Source of the DNA: Azolla caroliniana
Lineage: Eukaryota; Polypodiophyta
Length of the DNA stretch: 64,000 nucleotides
NCBI GenBank assembly: GCA_043228905.1
Contig: JBHGNT010000022.1
Coordinates: forward strand, 8,990,001-9,054,000
Direction: 5' to 3'
Shown here: positions 1 through 10,510 of the stretch, piece by piece
Numbering within the stretch: the first letter of the stretch is position 1
Layout of the letters: each line of letters starts with the position of its first letter
Notes under the pieces: model-generated
What the model saw: the letters and a program-made list of their open reading frames with translations, nothing else
Told to the model about the DNA's origin: nothing
The model's database searches: none
Position numbers and translations under genes: made by a program

Positions 1-535
1 GCATGGACTGTGTAAAATTGATTATTTATGCTCTATCTATGGTCTTGTCCTCCTCGAGCTGGACGCGTGAGAACATTTCCAGCCTATCAAGAAACAGTTC
101 GAAGTAAGAAAGTCAGATTTGTGTGGAGTGGGGTCTACCATGGTTTATCTTCTATTTCCTGCAGTCCTCTAGGCTGGGACTGTTGAGGAATAGTCTCAAC
201 TCTCTGAATGTACACGAGTTACATTCATTTTAGAGCATAATATGGAGTTACACACACACTCTCTCTCTCCCGCTATGTCGGAAGTAAAACTTATCATGTA
301 TTTTCTCTGTCTCATTTCAAGATTGTTCAAAATACTTCCCTTCCATACCATGACTCTTTATAAAATGCTTTGAACTGTCCATATGGAAAAATGCATAGCC
401 CTGGTTTCAACTGTCCATATGGATAAATACATAGCCCTACTTTGAACTGTCCATATGACTCCTTTATGTGGTACCATGGTTTTTCATGTTCTTGACTGCA
501 TAATACTACTTAGGGATACCTGCTTCCAATCTGTG
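1..535. other. AT-rich intergenic sequence, short tandem repeat inside
   Basis: No gene is recognised here. Positions about 372-465 hold two full copies and one partial copy of a roughly 45-bp repeat built around the words AACTGTCCATATGGA and GCATAGCCCT. The stretch lies just past the LINE remnant at 536-905 and could be its decayed 3' part, since that remnant is read on the minus strand. I cannot show this. Confidence 0.4.
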
Positions 536-905
536 TTGAGGCTTTTTTCCAAGTGTGGCTACTTGGAATATTGATTCCCAAGTATTTAAATTTGTCTACT
601 ACCTCAAGAGCATGGCTATGTTTATGGAGTGTGCTGTTTATTGGGTTTATTAGGGCCAATAATGATCATATTGGTTTTGCCTGCATTTGTGGTCAGTCCA
701 CAATACTCAGAGAAACTGTTTATAACATCGAGTAGTTTGTTATGTTTGTGATGTGGTAAGTCAATTATACAACATCATCTGCATAAATCAATAATAAGAT
801 TGTAAAAAAATCCAATTGTTTGTTTTTGCATGTATTCTCCTCATGCCCCATTTTGATATTGTTTTACACCCATGTTACTCATGAATTCCTTGAAGGAATC
901 TCTTG
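536..905 (-). pseudogene. LINE (non-LTR) reverse transcriptase fragment, degenerate
   Basis: Read on the minus strand, this stretch carries recognisable pieces of a plant LINE reverse transcriptase in the right order. First comes a GVKQ piece near 860, the start of the GVKQGCPLSP block. Then LLLIYADDVV near 770-800, the catalytic YADD box with both aspartates. Then VVDKFKYLG near 570-600, the conserved box at the end of the RT domain. Stop codons and frameshifts interrupt every frame, so it cannot encode a working enzyme. No target-site duplication or poly(A) tail could be defined. The family call rests on the motif order and is fairly secure; the element limits are not. Confidence 0.7.
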
Positions 906-3600
906 CTGGTTTTTAGCCTACATCTCACAGTCCCGTGGAGTTGGGCTATCATCGCTCTCATGTGGAGTGGTCTCCTAGACATTCTATTCTAGTTCATAGT
1001 CGCTTGGTAAGCTGCGACAACATTTTAAAATCTACAAAGCAACAATATAGTGTTTGGCCTTTTAAAATATCTCTTAGTGGGGAAATTTCTTGACTGCGTA
1101 ATTTCATTTGGCTTGTTCCAGATGCCAAGGAAGTTCATTATATATAAGATTCTGGCTGCATCAGAGGATACATGATACCATTTCTCTGGACATAGCATGA
1201 TCCTCAATTGTTTTTAGTGGACATTGATGTTGTACATCATTCTATGAGAGCTTCCGTGGGGTGATTCATTCACATTTACGAAAGTGAACTTTGTTCCAAG
1301 AATGCAGAGGTTCGAGGCATAATGCAATGAAGAAGAGAGCTCATTGCATTTTTCAAAGATCATTTCTCAATGCGTAAACTTGGAGTGTATGGGTTTATTA
1401 GGTTGGTAAAAACACAGGGGAGTTTGTAGAATACTTGATATGTCGAAAAGGGCCGTAAACTTGGATCCGACCTGCATTCATTTAAAGGAACTGCCAGTGT
1501 AGCCTGCCATCTGGATATACGAAATCTAAGGAATTCCATTCTGTCAAATAATGAAATATGATCCGTGGGAACACCAAAATTACTAAATTGCTTTGCTAAA
1601 AGTGCTGGTCCGAGTGATATACATGGAAAATATTTCTTGGAACTAGATAGACTTGATCCTTTCAAAAGTCTATGTGAAGACACAACTACTGTAACGCAAG
1701 AACCAGAGGTATACAACCCCAACCAAGTTGAATCGTCTCACTGTAAAAGCGAAGCCCATTCTAACCCACAACTGTGTACAGAGGTAAACTGGCCAACCAT
1801 CTCTCCTTTCAGGGAAGGGCAAGATTAATCATACTAAATGGCTCACATGATCTCTGTAATAGTGAGTGTGCAATATGACCACTGGTCTCCAGAGACACAG
1901 TGCTATCTAAAAGGGAAAGGCTTTTGTCAGTTGAGCTCCATAGGAGATTGGATATGCATCTCAGATCGGGTTGTATGTATCCTGTTTGTGTAATAAGGTC
2001 TCCCAGATAATCACTGTTCTGTTGTATGCAAAAGCTATTACATCTTCACATAAATCAGTAAATGGGTCAAGTCCATCCAGTGCCTGTTTTACATATAGGA
2101 TGGATAGTTCATGTAGAATGACGTTTACAATATCTAAACATATTGCTTATTGGGCTTGTGTGGCCTTTGTGAACGTTTATTCTTTTTTCTCGTTCATTAT
2201 AATAAAGGCATACAGTGTCCCCTTGTCTACGCATTCCTTTGCATGGTAGCCATAGGGAGCAGGTGCCATATTGTCATATGGTAGTAGTCTAAATCTACTA
2301 TGTTCCTATATCTCCACAAGGAAGATGGTATCTACATCTTTGTGTACATCGGTTAGTTCAGACTCTTTATGCATGTGTCGTGTGGCAAGTTCAGAAAAGC
2401 ATCTTCATACATGTGCTCACATGGTGCATGTTTCCTTATTTGTTAAGAGAGGGGGAGAGAGCTAACTCAAAAATACCTAGGAAACTAGAAAAAGAATAAA
2501 CTAACTCGATGCTATCAAGAATTGAGAATGAATAATGAGACCCAAAAATGTTAGCACCATGTGGTCATACTATCTGTCTTAAAAAGATGATCGACCAGCT
2601 ATGGAACTTTTTCTATGGTCTAGGTGTTTCCTGAAAAGAGGTAGTAAAAGTTCCAGTGGATTTGTTATTGATCCCATCACCTTCTTACACCTCCACAAAA
2701 TCATAGTTAATTAGTTTATCAAGGGTTTGGTGATAGTTTTTAGTCAAAGGTAATGGGCGTGCTAATGAAACAAAGTATGAGTTAAATTAGTAAAACTAAA
2801 GAAGTGTAATAGAGATAAGGTTAGGTGGAACAAGATAAGAGACGAGGAAGTGAGATGAAACTAATGAGATAGAGCACCTTTCTGTAGGCTAGAATGTGGC
2901 AGCCATTGGCTCTTTGCACTTCTCCACACTAGGATATTCTGTTCCAATGGGAATCTAAATGTCGGATATATGCCTGGTAAATGAAACCCACAAGCCACAA
3001 ATTGCTTGTGGTATCTGTTTGGATCTAATAAACAATTAGAGAAATAATGAGATCAAGTAAATGGGATAATTGAAATGGATGGGTAACTTTTGGCATCCGT
3101 TGTGATAGCAAGTATATAAACGTTCCAGGTGTTATTTATAATTATTGGAGACTTATGATAGACATAGTAAGGGCACCAGATGCTGCAAAACTCTATTATA
3201 AAGTCTTTAGTACATATTGTGAAACTCGATGATAAAATTTTTGATGGACATTAAAAGATGCTTATGCAATAGATCAAAAACGAGTTTGCTTTCTGTTAAA
3301 TATTGTCTGATGTGATGAAATGATTGAATGATATGTTTAAATAATGCTCATCGGCATTTTTTCCCAAAAGAAAAGTGTATTACTATGTGTGTGTATATAT
3401 TATTTGGCTCTAATTTCTTAAGAACTGTCCCATACAATTATAAGTTTTCATCTCAAGAATATTACTATGTTTTCTGGGTGGTTCAGCTCATTTTCTATTA
3501 GAACTCTTCAGTTTTTGTTCTTGTTTTTTCTATTGATTGTTATATGATATATCTGTATTTTCACTTCAATGCTAAGAGTTCTGTAAGTCTTATCTTTTTC
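906..3600. other. Long intergenic region without a recognised gene
   Basis: About 2.7 kb upstream of LSM2. Open frames at 1360-1722 (-), 1565-1828 (+) and 1971-2249 (+) are short, have low complexity in places, and show no motif I recognise. Part may be remnant of the LINE next to it or of another dead element. The last several hundred bases must include the LSM2 promoter and a 5' UTR exon, because a good 3' splice site (TTTTTCAG, ending about 3602) sits upstream of the LSM2 start codon. No core promoter could be placed with confidence. Confidence 0.35.
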
Positions 3601-3684
3601 AGGAAGAATAACTGCTTATTGATCTTCAGCAAACTTTTGGAGAAGACATTTTAGACTTACATTAATAGTTGATTTCCTTGTAAG

Positions 3685-4152
3685 ATGGTAAGAAAAAACA
3701 TATAAAGTAGTTCAAAGTCATTTGCATATCTGGCTCTAGTCATAGACTCATCGAGTGTATATTTTTTTCTTTTGTTTACAGTTATTTTTTTCCTACTTCA
3801 AAGAGTTGGTGGGAAAAGAGGTTACGGTAGAATTGAAGAATGATCTGGCCATTAGGGGAACATTGCATTCAGTCGATCAGTATTTGAATATCAAGCTTGA
3901 GAACACAAGAGTGGTCGATGAAGCAAATTATCCTCATATGGTAAGTAATCATTTATATTCTTTCTTGCATAATTTACTATCTGCACCAGGTTTTGATACC
4001 TTCCGAACTAACATATATAGTTTGCATTTCAGCTTTCAGTAAAAAACTGCTTCATTCGAGGTTCAGTTGTTCGATATGTTCAACTTCCGCCCGACGGTGT
4101 AGATATTGAAATTTTACATGATGCAACACGCCGTGAAGCACGTGGAGAATAG
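3685..4152 (+). CDS. LSM2: U6 snRNA-associated Sm-like protein LSm2
   Basis: LSm2 is a subunit of two seven-membered rings. The nuclear LSm2-8 ring binds the U-rich 3' end of U6 snRNA, and the cytoplasmic LSm1-7 ring promotes decapping. The coding sequence joins 3685-3687, 3782-3940 and 4033-4152, giving 93 aa, the usual LSm2 length. The first coding exon contributes only the ATG; the next codon starts after the intron acceptor at 3780-3781, so the protein begins MLFFSYFKELVGKEV. The Sm1 motif (about residues 12-45) includes VDQYLNIKLEN and the Sm2 motif (about 60-70) includes IRGSVVRYV; the C-terminus is DATRREARGE. All splice sites are GT-AG. A further acceptor near 3602 indicates a 5' UTR intron. 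Every family-diagnostic residue is in place and there is no damage, so this should be a functional gene. Confidence 0.95.
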
Positions 4153-4627
4153 AGCTTATCCACTCACATGTTTTCTTCTTGTATTCTGCTTCTATGAATA
4201 TGATGATTTTAGATAGAGTTGTAGTGTTATCACTTGTATACAATGCTTTCATGAATCTTTGGATTAGTATTTTCTTGTGAGATTCTCCATGGTACTGGTG
4301 TGCAATGTTATACCATTGTTGTAAGAACTATTTGAACTTCTCTAGCCACGTGTGTGGTTCATGGTCATAGGAAAAGATGCATCAGCTCTAAACTGAGCTG
4401 AGGTGTATTGCCATCTTATGGTGGATTAATTTCATGAACATTGGTATAATTGTATATGGCTGAGAAATTCTATTTATGTATGCATACGAAAACGCACATG
4501 AATATGTATCCATTGTTATCTTCATGGATTAGGGTTATACACAACATACTGATGTATACATATATGCATACATGCATACATACTTAATAAGTGTAAGTAC
4601 AACATAGGATGTGTGTATCATGTATGT
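4153..4627. other. LSM2 3' flank, AT-rich with TATG/TACA runs
   Basis: The 3' UTR of LSM2 should occupy the first 100-300 bases, but no unambiguous polyadenylation signal can be placed. The remainder is AT-rich sequence with many short ATGTATACA-type words leading into the large tandem duplication. Nothing coding is seen. Confidence 0.4.
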
Positions 4628-5551
4628 GAGCATCTATACAACATGCATATAGTCATGTCTATATGTAGATGCGTAAATATATGTGAATGTAGTTGTAAAT
4701 AATATATGTATTTCTTACAGATCCATTCATTGGTCTAGAAAAATATCCTAAAAATTGAGGTAGCCTTTTTTGGCATTTTTAGCCACCAAGATGGCTGTTC
4801 CCTCGGCCACTGATCTCTTTAGTTATAAATTATAATATATAATTATAAACACATCATAGTGATGTGTGTAGTTTAAACATACTAGTTTACACATGTGTGT
4901 ACAATTAACATTGGTTGTCATTTATTCATTCACCAAATTACAGATTTGAAAGTGCACACTTAGTCACGTCTACATATAAATACATACACATAGGTGTGTG
5001 TTTGTAGTGTAAACATATACTTTTAAACTCACACTTACGTACATATGTATGAATGTATACATCCATAAATATAATTAACATTGATTGTTGAGCATCTATA
5101 CAACATGCATATAGTCATGTCTATATGTAGATGCGTAAATATATGTGAATGTAGTTGTAAATAATATATGTATTTCTTACAGATCCATTCATTGGTCTAG
5201 AAAAATATCCTAGAAAATGAGGTAGCCTTTTTTGGCATTTTTAGCCACCAAGATGGCTGTTCCCTCGGCCACTGATCTCTTTAGTTATAAATTATAATAT
5301 ATAATTATAAACACATCATAGTGATGTGTGTAGTTTAAACATACTAGTTTACACATGTGTGTACAATTAACATTGGTTGTCATTTATTCATTCACCAAAT
5401 TACAGATTTGAAAGTGCACACTTAGTCACGTCTACATATAAATACATACACATAGGTGTGTGTTTGTAGTGTAAACATATACTTTTAAACTCACACTTAC
5501 GTACATATGTATGAATGTATACATCCATAAATATAATTAACATTGATTGTT
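4628..5551. repeat. 462-bp direct tandem duplication (2 copies)
   Basis: Copy 1 runs 4628-5089 and copy 2 runs 5090-5551, head to tail with no spacer. Reading the two copies side by side I see only two substitutions (around 4751-4757 against 5213-5219), so the duplication is recent or recently homogenised. The unit is AT-rich non-coding DNA with a short palindrome-like AT stretch and no recognisable transposon ends. Confidence 0.9.
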
Positions 5552-5695
5552 GTAGTCATTTACCAAATTATGGATTTGAAAATCGATAATCTTGGTAGTA
5601 CATTCATAAATATAATTAGCATTGATTGTCATAATCATTTACCAAATTATGGATTTGAAAGCAAATAATCTTGGTAGTACATATTATGAAATTAA
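5535..5695. repeat. About 80-bp imperfect tandem repeat
   Basis: The word pair ATTACCAAATTATGGATTTGAAA and AATCTTGGTAGTACAT recurs with a period of about 80 bases, directly after the 462-bp duplication and partly sharing its 3' end (CATAAATATAATTAACATTG). This local array suggests repeated slippage or unequal exchange at this spot. Confidence 0.65.
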
Positions 5696-6659
5696 ACCGT
5701 GTGTTCTCTATGCAAGAATTTAAAAAGAAATATGATTTGGTTGAGAACCAAAAGAGCATAAAAATCATTCTCCTTATAATCATGATAGGTAGGGTACATG
5801 AGAAGATAGAACAAACACATGCAAAATCTAGGAGCATGGCCACGGCCCACAATCATTTGAATGATTGACATGGAAGTGTTCAATTTGTCCTTTGTTGGGC
5901 TTTGTGAGTTTTCTTGAGTTCAATATGTCCTTTGTTTATGTTTGTGGGCCACAATTGATTGCATGGTTCCTTTGAGGAGGTGGGTTTGGCCTAGGAACTT
6001 TGAGATGATTCCTTATGTTGTTGACATGTCCTTGTTGGGTTCTTGTTAAAATGTGCATGTATTGTAACGTGGGACTATCTACACATCCTTGTTGGCCTTC
6101 ATTGAAATGATCGGACTTGTTGAAGCTTGCCATTTACAAATCGTTCACATTGGCACCAAGTTTTGCCTTCACTTCATTTCACATTGTCAAGCGTGTATGT
6201 CAACTCTTGTAAACCCTAAGTTGATTTATGGGTACATCCAATCGTGGACGCACTGATTCCTTCTCATGTGTTGTTGGAGATATTTCTTGACTCAATGCGT
6301 ACATGCACGAAGGTAGAGAGAGGTTTTGATGTAGTGGATTGTAGGGAGGGGATGAGGTCTTGTTGGGGGGCATTTGAAAATCCCTCCTCCAAAATGATTC
6401 TGAATTATAAGGAGGATAATAGTATAATGTATGATGAAGTGAATGATTAATATTTTTCTCGAAAACCCATGATCATTGTGTCGAGTAACCTGCAAAATTA
6501 GGCGTTGCATTGTAAGGGCTTCAGAAATAGACAAACATGAGAGGAGGGCAAGAGAAGGGAACAATGTGGCTAGTGTAAATGATTTTGTGGACAAAGAGGT
6601 TGTGCAAGAAGGGACTCGGGAGTACAAAAGTAGGTCAAAGAAGGCAAGTATAAAAATAG
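5696..6659. other. Unassigned sequence left of element A
   Basis: About 1 kb without a recognised gene. Short frames such as 6244-6450 (+) and 6476-6676 (+) have no family motif, and the second runs into the LTR at 6660. The last five bases (AATAG, 6655-6659) are the left-hand candidate target-site copy for element A. Confidence 0.4.
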
Positions 6660-7051
6660 TGTGCGGAAGCTTGTAAACATAACCGGTTCTGCTGGATAGC
6701 AACAGAAAACAAAATGAAGGTTTAATGGAAGCTTGAAACACATAGAGAGTACACAAGAGAGATAGAGAGAGAGTGAGCAGAACACAAAACTCTATTTCAA
6801 AAAACACTCAGTAAACTCTGTACATCGAATGTGCTCAGAGAGCACTTTTATAGAAGTCCTTAAAAGGACTGACGATGTACTTCAATGCTCATACTGAGCT
6901 ACTTGCACTAACTCATAGGAACATAACTTCCTAGTAGACTAGGAATGTAGGCCTCCAACAGCCTACTAGTTCCCATATGGATCCAGCTCTCCGAGTTCGG
7001 CTCTCGGCTTGTTCAACCCATCCGGCCCACGTTGAGCTTGCTTGCTCAACA
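6660..7051 (-). repeat. 3' LTR of copia element A
   Basis: 392 bp beginning TGTGCGGAAGC and ending GCTCAACA on the plus strand, so it starts TGTTGAGC on the element's own strand. It aligns along its length with the LTR at 21492-21916 with many substitutions and indels, which indicates an old insertion. Confidence 0.75.
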
Positions 7052-7341
7052 CTCCCTCTCAACCTCAACCTGAGGTCGGTCCGTTGTGTCCGTTGTTGCC
7101 GGTCCTTGCTTCTGGCTTCTCCAGGCGTCGTCACGCTTCGCTCGCGCTCCTCGACCCATCTGGTCCCGCTTTCCTCGACCCGTTCGGTTCCCCTCACCTC
7201 GACCTTCACAGTTGGCTTGTCTGCTCATCAAGCCCATCTCAGCTCCTTCGTTGTTATGACTTCGATGCTTCTCGACTTGTTGGCTCCTCTGTGTCAGTGT
7301 CAACGTCTGTTGCGTTCTCGTCCGTTTGGCCTACTCTTGAT

Positions 7342-8626
7342 TCAGCTCATCCGAATCAAACCATTCAATTGAATCGGTTGCCTCCGATTCGTTTCCACTT
7401 TTGTCCGAATTGGCTGTCTCCAATTTTTTTCTTCAATGTTAAGGCCCTTCACCACATCAGACCACATCCGGGTCTTGGCCTTCGTCTTCCGGTCGTCTCT
7501 GTCGCCATTGCTGCTTGTTCCAACATTATCGAATGTGTTGACTTCTTCAATCGACTCAGCTTCCTTTTTCTTCTTGCCTCCCCTTGTTTCGGTTCTCCTC
7601 CTCAAGTGCGGCATGTCAAGATGTTGTAACCCAAGCATCTCCGAAAAATGTTGCAACTTGTCGGCAACATGTTGATCAGTTCGAACATACCGGAGTTCGA
7701 CTTCACCGCTCATGACCCGCTCGCGCACAAAGTGATAGTACACTTCTATGTGCTTTGTGTGAGCATGGAATATGGGGTTCTTGGCGAGCTGCATGCTACT
7801 GATATTGTTGCAATAGATCGGGATCAAAGTCGGTACTTCGATACGGAGGTCTTGCAGCAGTCGCCGAAGCCAGATGGCTTCACAGGTCGCAACGGTGGCT
7901 CCTCGGTACTCAACCTCAGTGCTCGACAAAGCCATTGTCGGTTGCTTCTTGCTGCTCCACGCAATAGCCACACTACCAAGAGACAACATAAAGTCGGATG
8001 TTGACCGACGATCCAATGTATCACCATCCCAGTCAGCATATGTATAACCGACTAACTGTTTGGTTATACCATATCGGTACAACAGTCCCTGATCCTTAGT
8101 GTCACTCACATATCTCAGTAGTCTATGCACGCATTCAAGGTGCCTGACGCTCAATCGCTACATATGTTGACTAATCAATTCGACCGTATAGCTAATGTCG
8201 AGTCGGGTAATAGTATATATATTAGGTTTCCGACAATTTGTCGAAACCATTTCTCATTGCAGGCCGGTCTAGTTTCGGGACGCAACTTCAAATTCCAGTC
8301 TAGGGGTGTTCAGACCGGTCGACAATCTGTCATGCCGAACTTGAACAAGATATTCAACACATAATGGCGTTGGTTGATCAATATGCCTTCGGGGGTTCAG
8401 ATTACTTCGATCCCGAGCACATAATGAAGGTCCCCTAGATCCTTCATGTCGAATGATGCCACTAATTGGGACTTCCCATGACCAATTTCCTCTAGGTTAG
8501 TGCCGACAATGACTAAATCATCAACATAAAGTAAGAGACTTACCAGCCCATTCCGACCTTGTTGGACGAAGAGTAAAGAGTTCGACTTGGACGTAGCAAA
8601 CCCCATCTGATGCAAGCGTTGCGCTG
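7342..8626 (-). pseudogene. Copia RT C-terminal part and RNase H, element A, decayed
   Basis: On the minus strand, 8626-8397 encodes the end of a Ty1/copia reverse transcriptase, including LLLYVDDLVIVG with the catalytic YVDD box and FDMKDLGDLHYVLGIEV. The frame then breaks and resumes at 8154-7342 with the RNase H domain (YADWDGD, SSTEVEYRGA, CNNISSMQLAKNPIFHAHTKHIE). Stops near 8150-8396 and frame changes make it non-functional. In the RNase H the expected D of YCDNxSA is N (CNNIS), which removes a metal ligand. The N-terminal RT half is displaced to 10490-11090 by an insertion. Confidence 0.8.
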
Positions 8627-10510
8627 TTGTGATGTGGCGTGCTCGAGAGTGGGAAAAATCGGCGAAAGGGGGGGTCAAAAATGTGCATGTGCAATGTGTG
8701 TGCACACAAAAGCAATTAATTGTGCATATGCAAAATAAAAAGGAAAAGAAAGGGTGAAAAGGAGGTATAGAAGCTCGTGCAAAAAGTAAGAGAGAGGAGA
8801 GATAAAAGGTAGAGGGGAGACATGCTATGAATTTATAGAGATAGAATTATATATTATATAAGAGAGAGTTAGTGGGCTAGTGGATAGTCACATTGACTAC
8901 TTGCTAGAGGTGCACGGTTTGAATTTGGACTTACAGTGCAACGTGATTTAAGGAATTTTATTCCTTTTTCATTGAAGACAAATTTGGCGACCCCACCTTC
9001 TTTTTTTCCTATAAAAGGAGGTCGAGAGGGGCTCATTCGGGAGGACGTTTTGGGAGGAGGAGACTATTGCCAATTTTCCTTCAAAACTCTTCATCTCCTT
9101 ATTCACCACTTCTCTTCATCTCATACCCCTTCATCCCCCCATCGCCATGTGCTCATCTTCTTCGCGTCAGCACTCGAAGTGCTCGTGAGCCCAAGCTTCG
9201 TTGGTTCAACGTTGCTCCACCTCGTTTGTCATTGTGAGCCCGTGTGCTCGCCGTTCGAGTGGTCGTGGTTCGTTGGGATTGGCATTTTGGTGGTGCTCGT
9301 GTGTTCATCTTCGTCGTGTTCGGATTTGCTTTTATCTCTAAGGCCATTTAATATTTATGTTTTGATTGAGCTTGTGGTTAACTATAAGTTGCCATTGTAA
9401 ACAAAACCCTATTTTATAAAGGGTCCTCTTGCGTTGGAATCGAACACGTATTTATCTCTTTGGTCGATATCATTCGTGTTTCTTTCTCTCCTTTTTTCTT
9501 TATTCGTGTCTTCCTTGTACGTTCGGTCGTCTTGTGACGAGGGGACCGTTTGGGCTTGCCCATGCACCTCTCCTCCTCATAAAGGCGTACGAGCATTTTG
9601 TGTGTGTGTTTGTGTTTTCCTTGTACGTTCAGCCATCTTGTGACGAGGGGACCGTTCGGGCTTGCCCATGCACCTCTCCTCCTCATAAAGGCGTACGAGC
9701 ATTTGTGTCTGTGTTTGTGTCTTCCTTGTACATTCGGTTGTCTTGTGACGAGGGAGTGTTTCGGGCGTGCCCATGCACCTCTCCTCCTCATAAGGATGTA
9801 CAAGCATTTTGTGTGTGTGTTTGTGTCTTCCTTGTACGTTCGACTGTCTCGTGACAAGGGACCGTTTCGGGCTTGCCCATGCACCTCTCCTCCTTATAAA
9901 GGCGTACGAGCATTTTGTGTGTGTGTTTGTGTCTTCCTTGTACGTTCGGTCGTCTTGTGACGAGGGAGCGTTCGGGCTTGCCCATGCACCTCTCCTCCTC
10001 ATAAAGGTGTACAAGCATTTTGTGCGTGTGTTTGTGTCTTCCTTGTACGTTCGGCCGTCTCGTGACGAGGGAGCGTTCGGGCTTGCCCATGCACCTCTCC
10101 TCCTCATAAAGGCGTATGAGCATTTGTGCATGTGTTTTGTGTCTTCCTCGTACATTTGACTTCTTGTGACGAGGGAGCGTTCGGGTGTGCCCATGCACCT
10201 CTCCTCCTCATAAAGACGTATGACATTCGTGTTTGTGTTATCGTCCCCTTGTGCATTCATGTTGCGTGCTCATCTTGCTTGTACCCGTTTGGTCACTTGG
10301 TTCGTGTGGTGATCTCGGAAGGTCGACAAGTCATGATCAACAAGAGCCACCGGCCTCATAAAACAAAGGGCAACGAGACCTTGCTCGGGAAGGGGTCGGG
10401 AAGTAGTATTGTCGTAAAGCAAACCTCGGGTCTTCTCTATCCCTTCAGTACTCCCTAGTCCAAGACCCCCGTGGTCCCGCCCAAGTAACACACGTGCGCG
10501 AAACTTCGCG
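8622..10510. mobile_element. Unclassified insertion splitting the RT of element A
   Basis: The minus-strand RT reads up to QAxxAWNAKIT near 10510 and resumes at QRLHQMGFATSK near 8620, residues that are adjacent in copia RTs. About 1.9 kb has therefore been inserted between them. The left part holds a TATA-like TATAAAAG (9010-9017) followed by a purine-rich leader, similar in layout to an LTR promoter, and the right part is a 105-bp minisatellite. I find no terminal direct or inverted repeats and no convincing target duplication, so the class is open. A solo or truncated LTR derivative is the first guess. Confidence 0.5.
9508..10215. repeat. 105-bp minisatellite, about seven copies
   Basis: Copies start near 9508, 9616, 9721, 9826, 9931, 10036 and 10141, each opening CTTCCTTGTACGTTCG and containing TTGCCCATGCACCTCTCC. 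The period of about 105 is a multiple of three, so frames stay open for long distances on both strands; the minus frame at 9577-10260 (227 aa) is a 35-residue repeat around YEEERCMGKPERS. I read these as by-products of the period, not as a protein gene: there is no RBS-like start context, no splicing signals and no family resemblance. Confidence 0.85.

Noticed and set aside
1360-2465. Series of ORFs as a host gene
   Set aside because: No family motif, no consistent splice joins and mixed strands; left as unassigned.
7042-7629. 195-codon plus-strand ORF
   Set aside because: It is antisense to the RNase H of element A and starts inside its LTR; composition and motifs belong to the minus strand.
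8985-9000. TTTGGCGACCCC as a tRNA-Arg primer site
   Set aside because: It lies before the TATA-like box and not after an LTR end, so the position is wrong for a primer site.
9577-10260. 227-codon minus-strand repeat protein
   Set aside because: Explained by a minisatellite whose period is a multiple of three; open frames exist on the other strand too.
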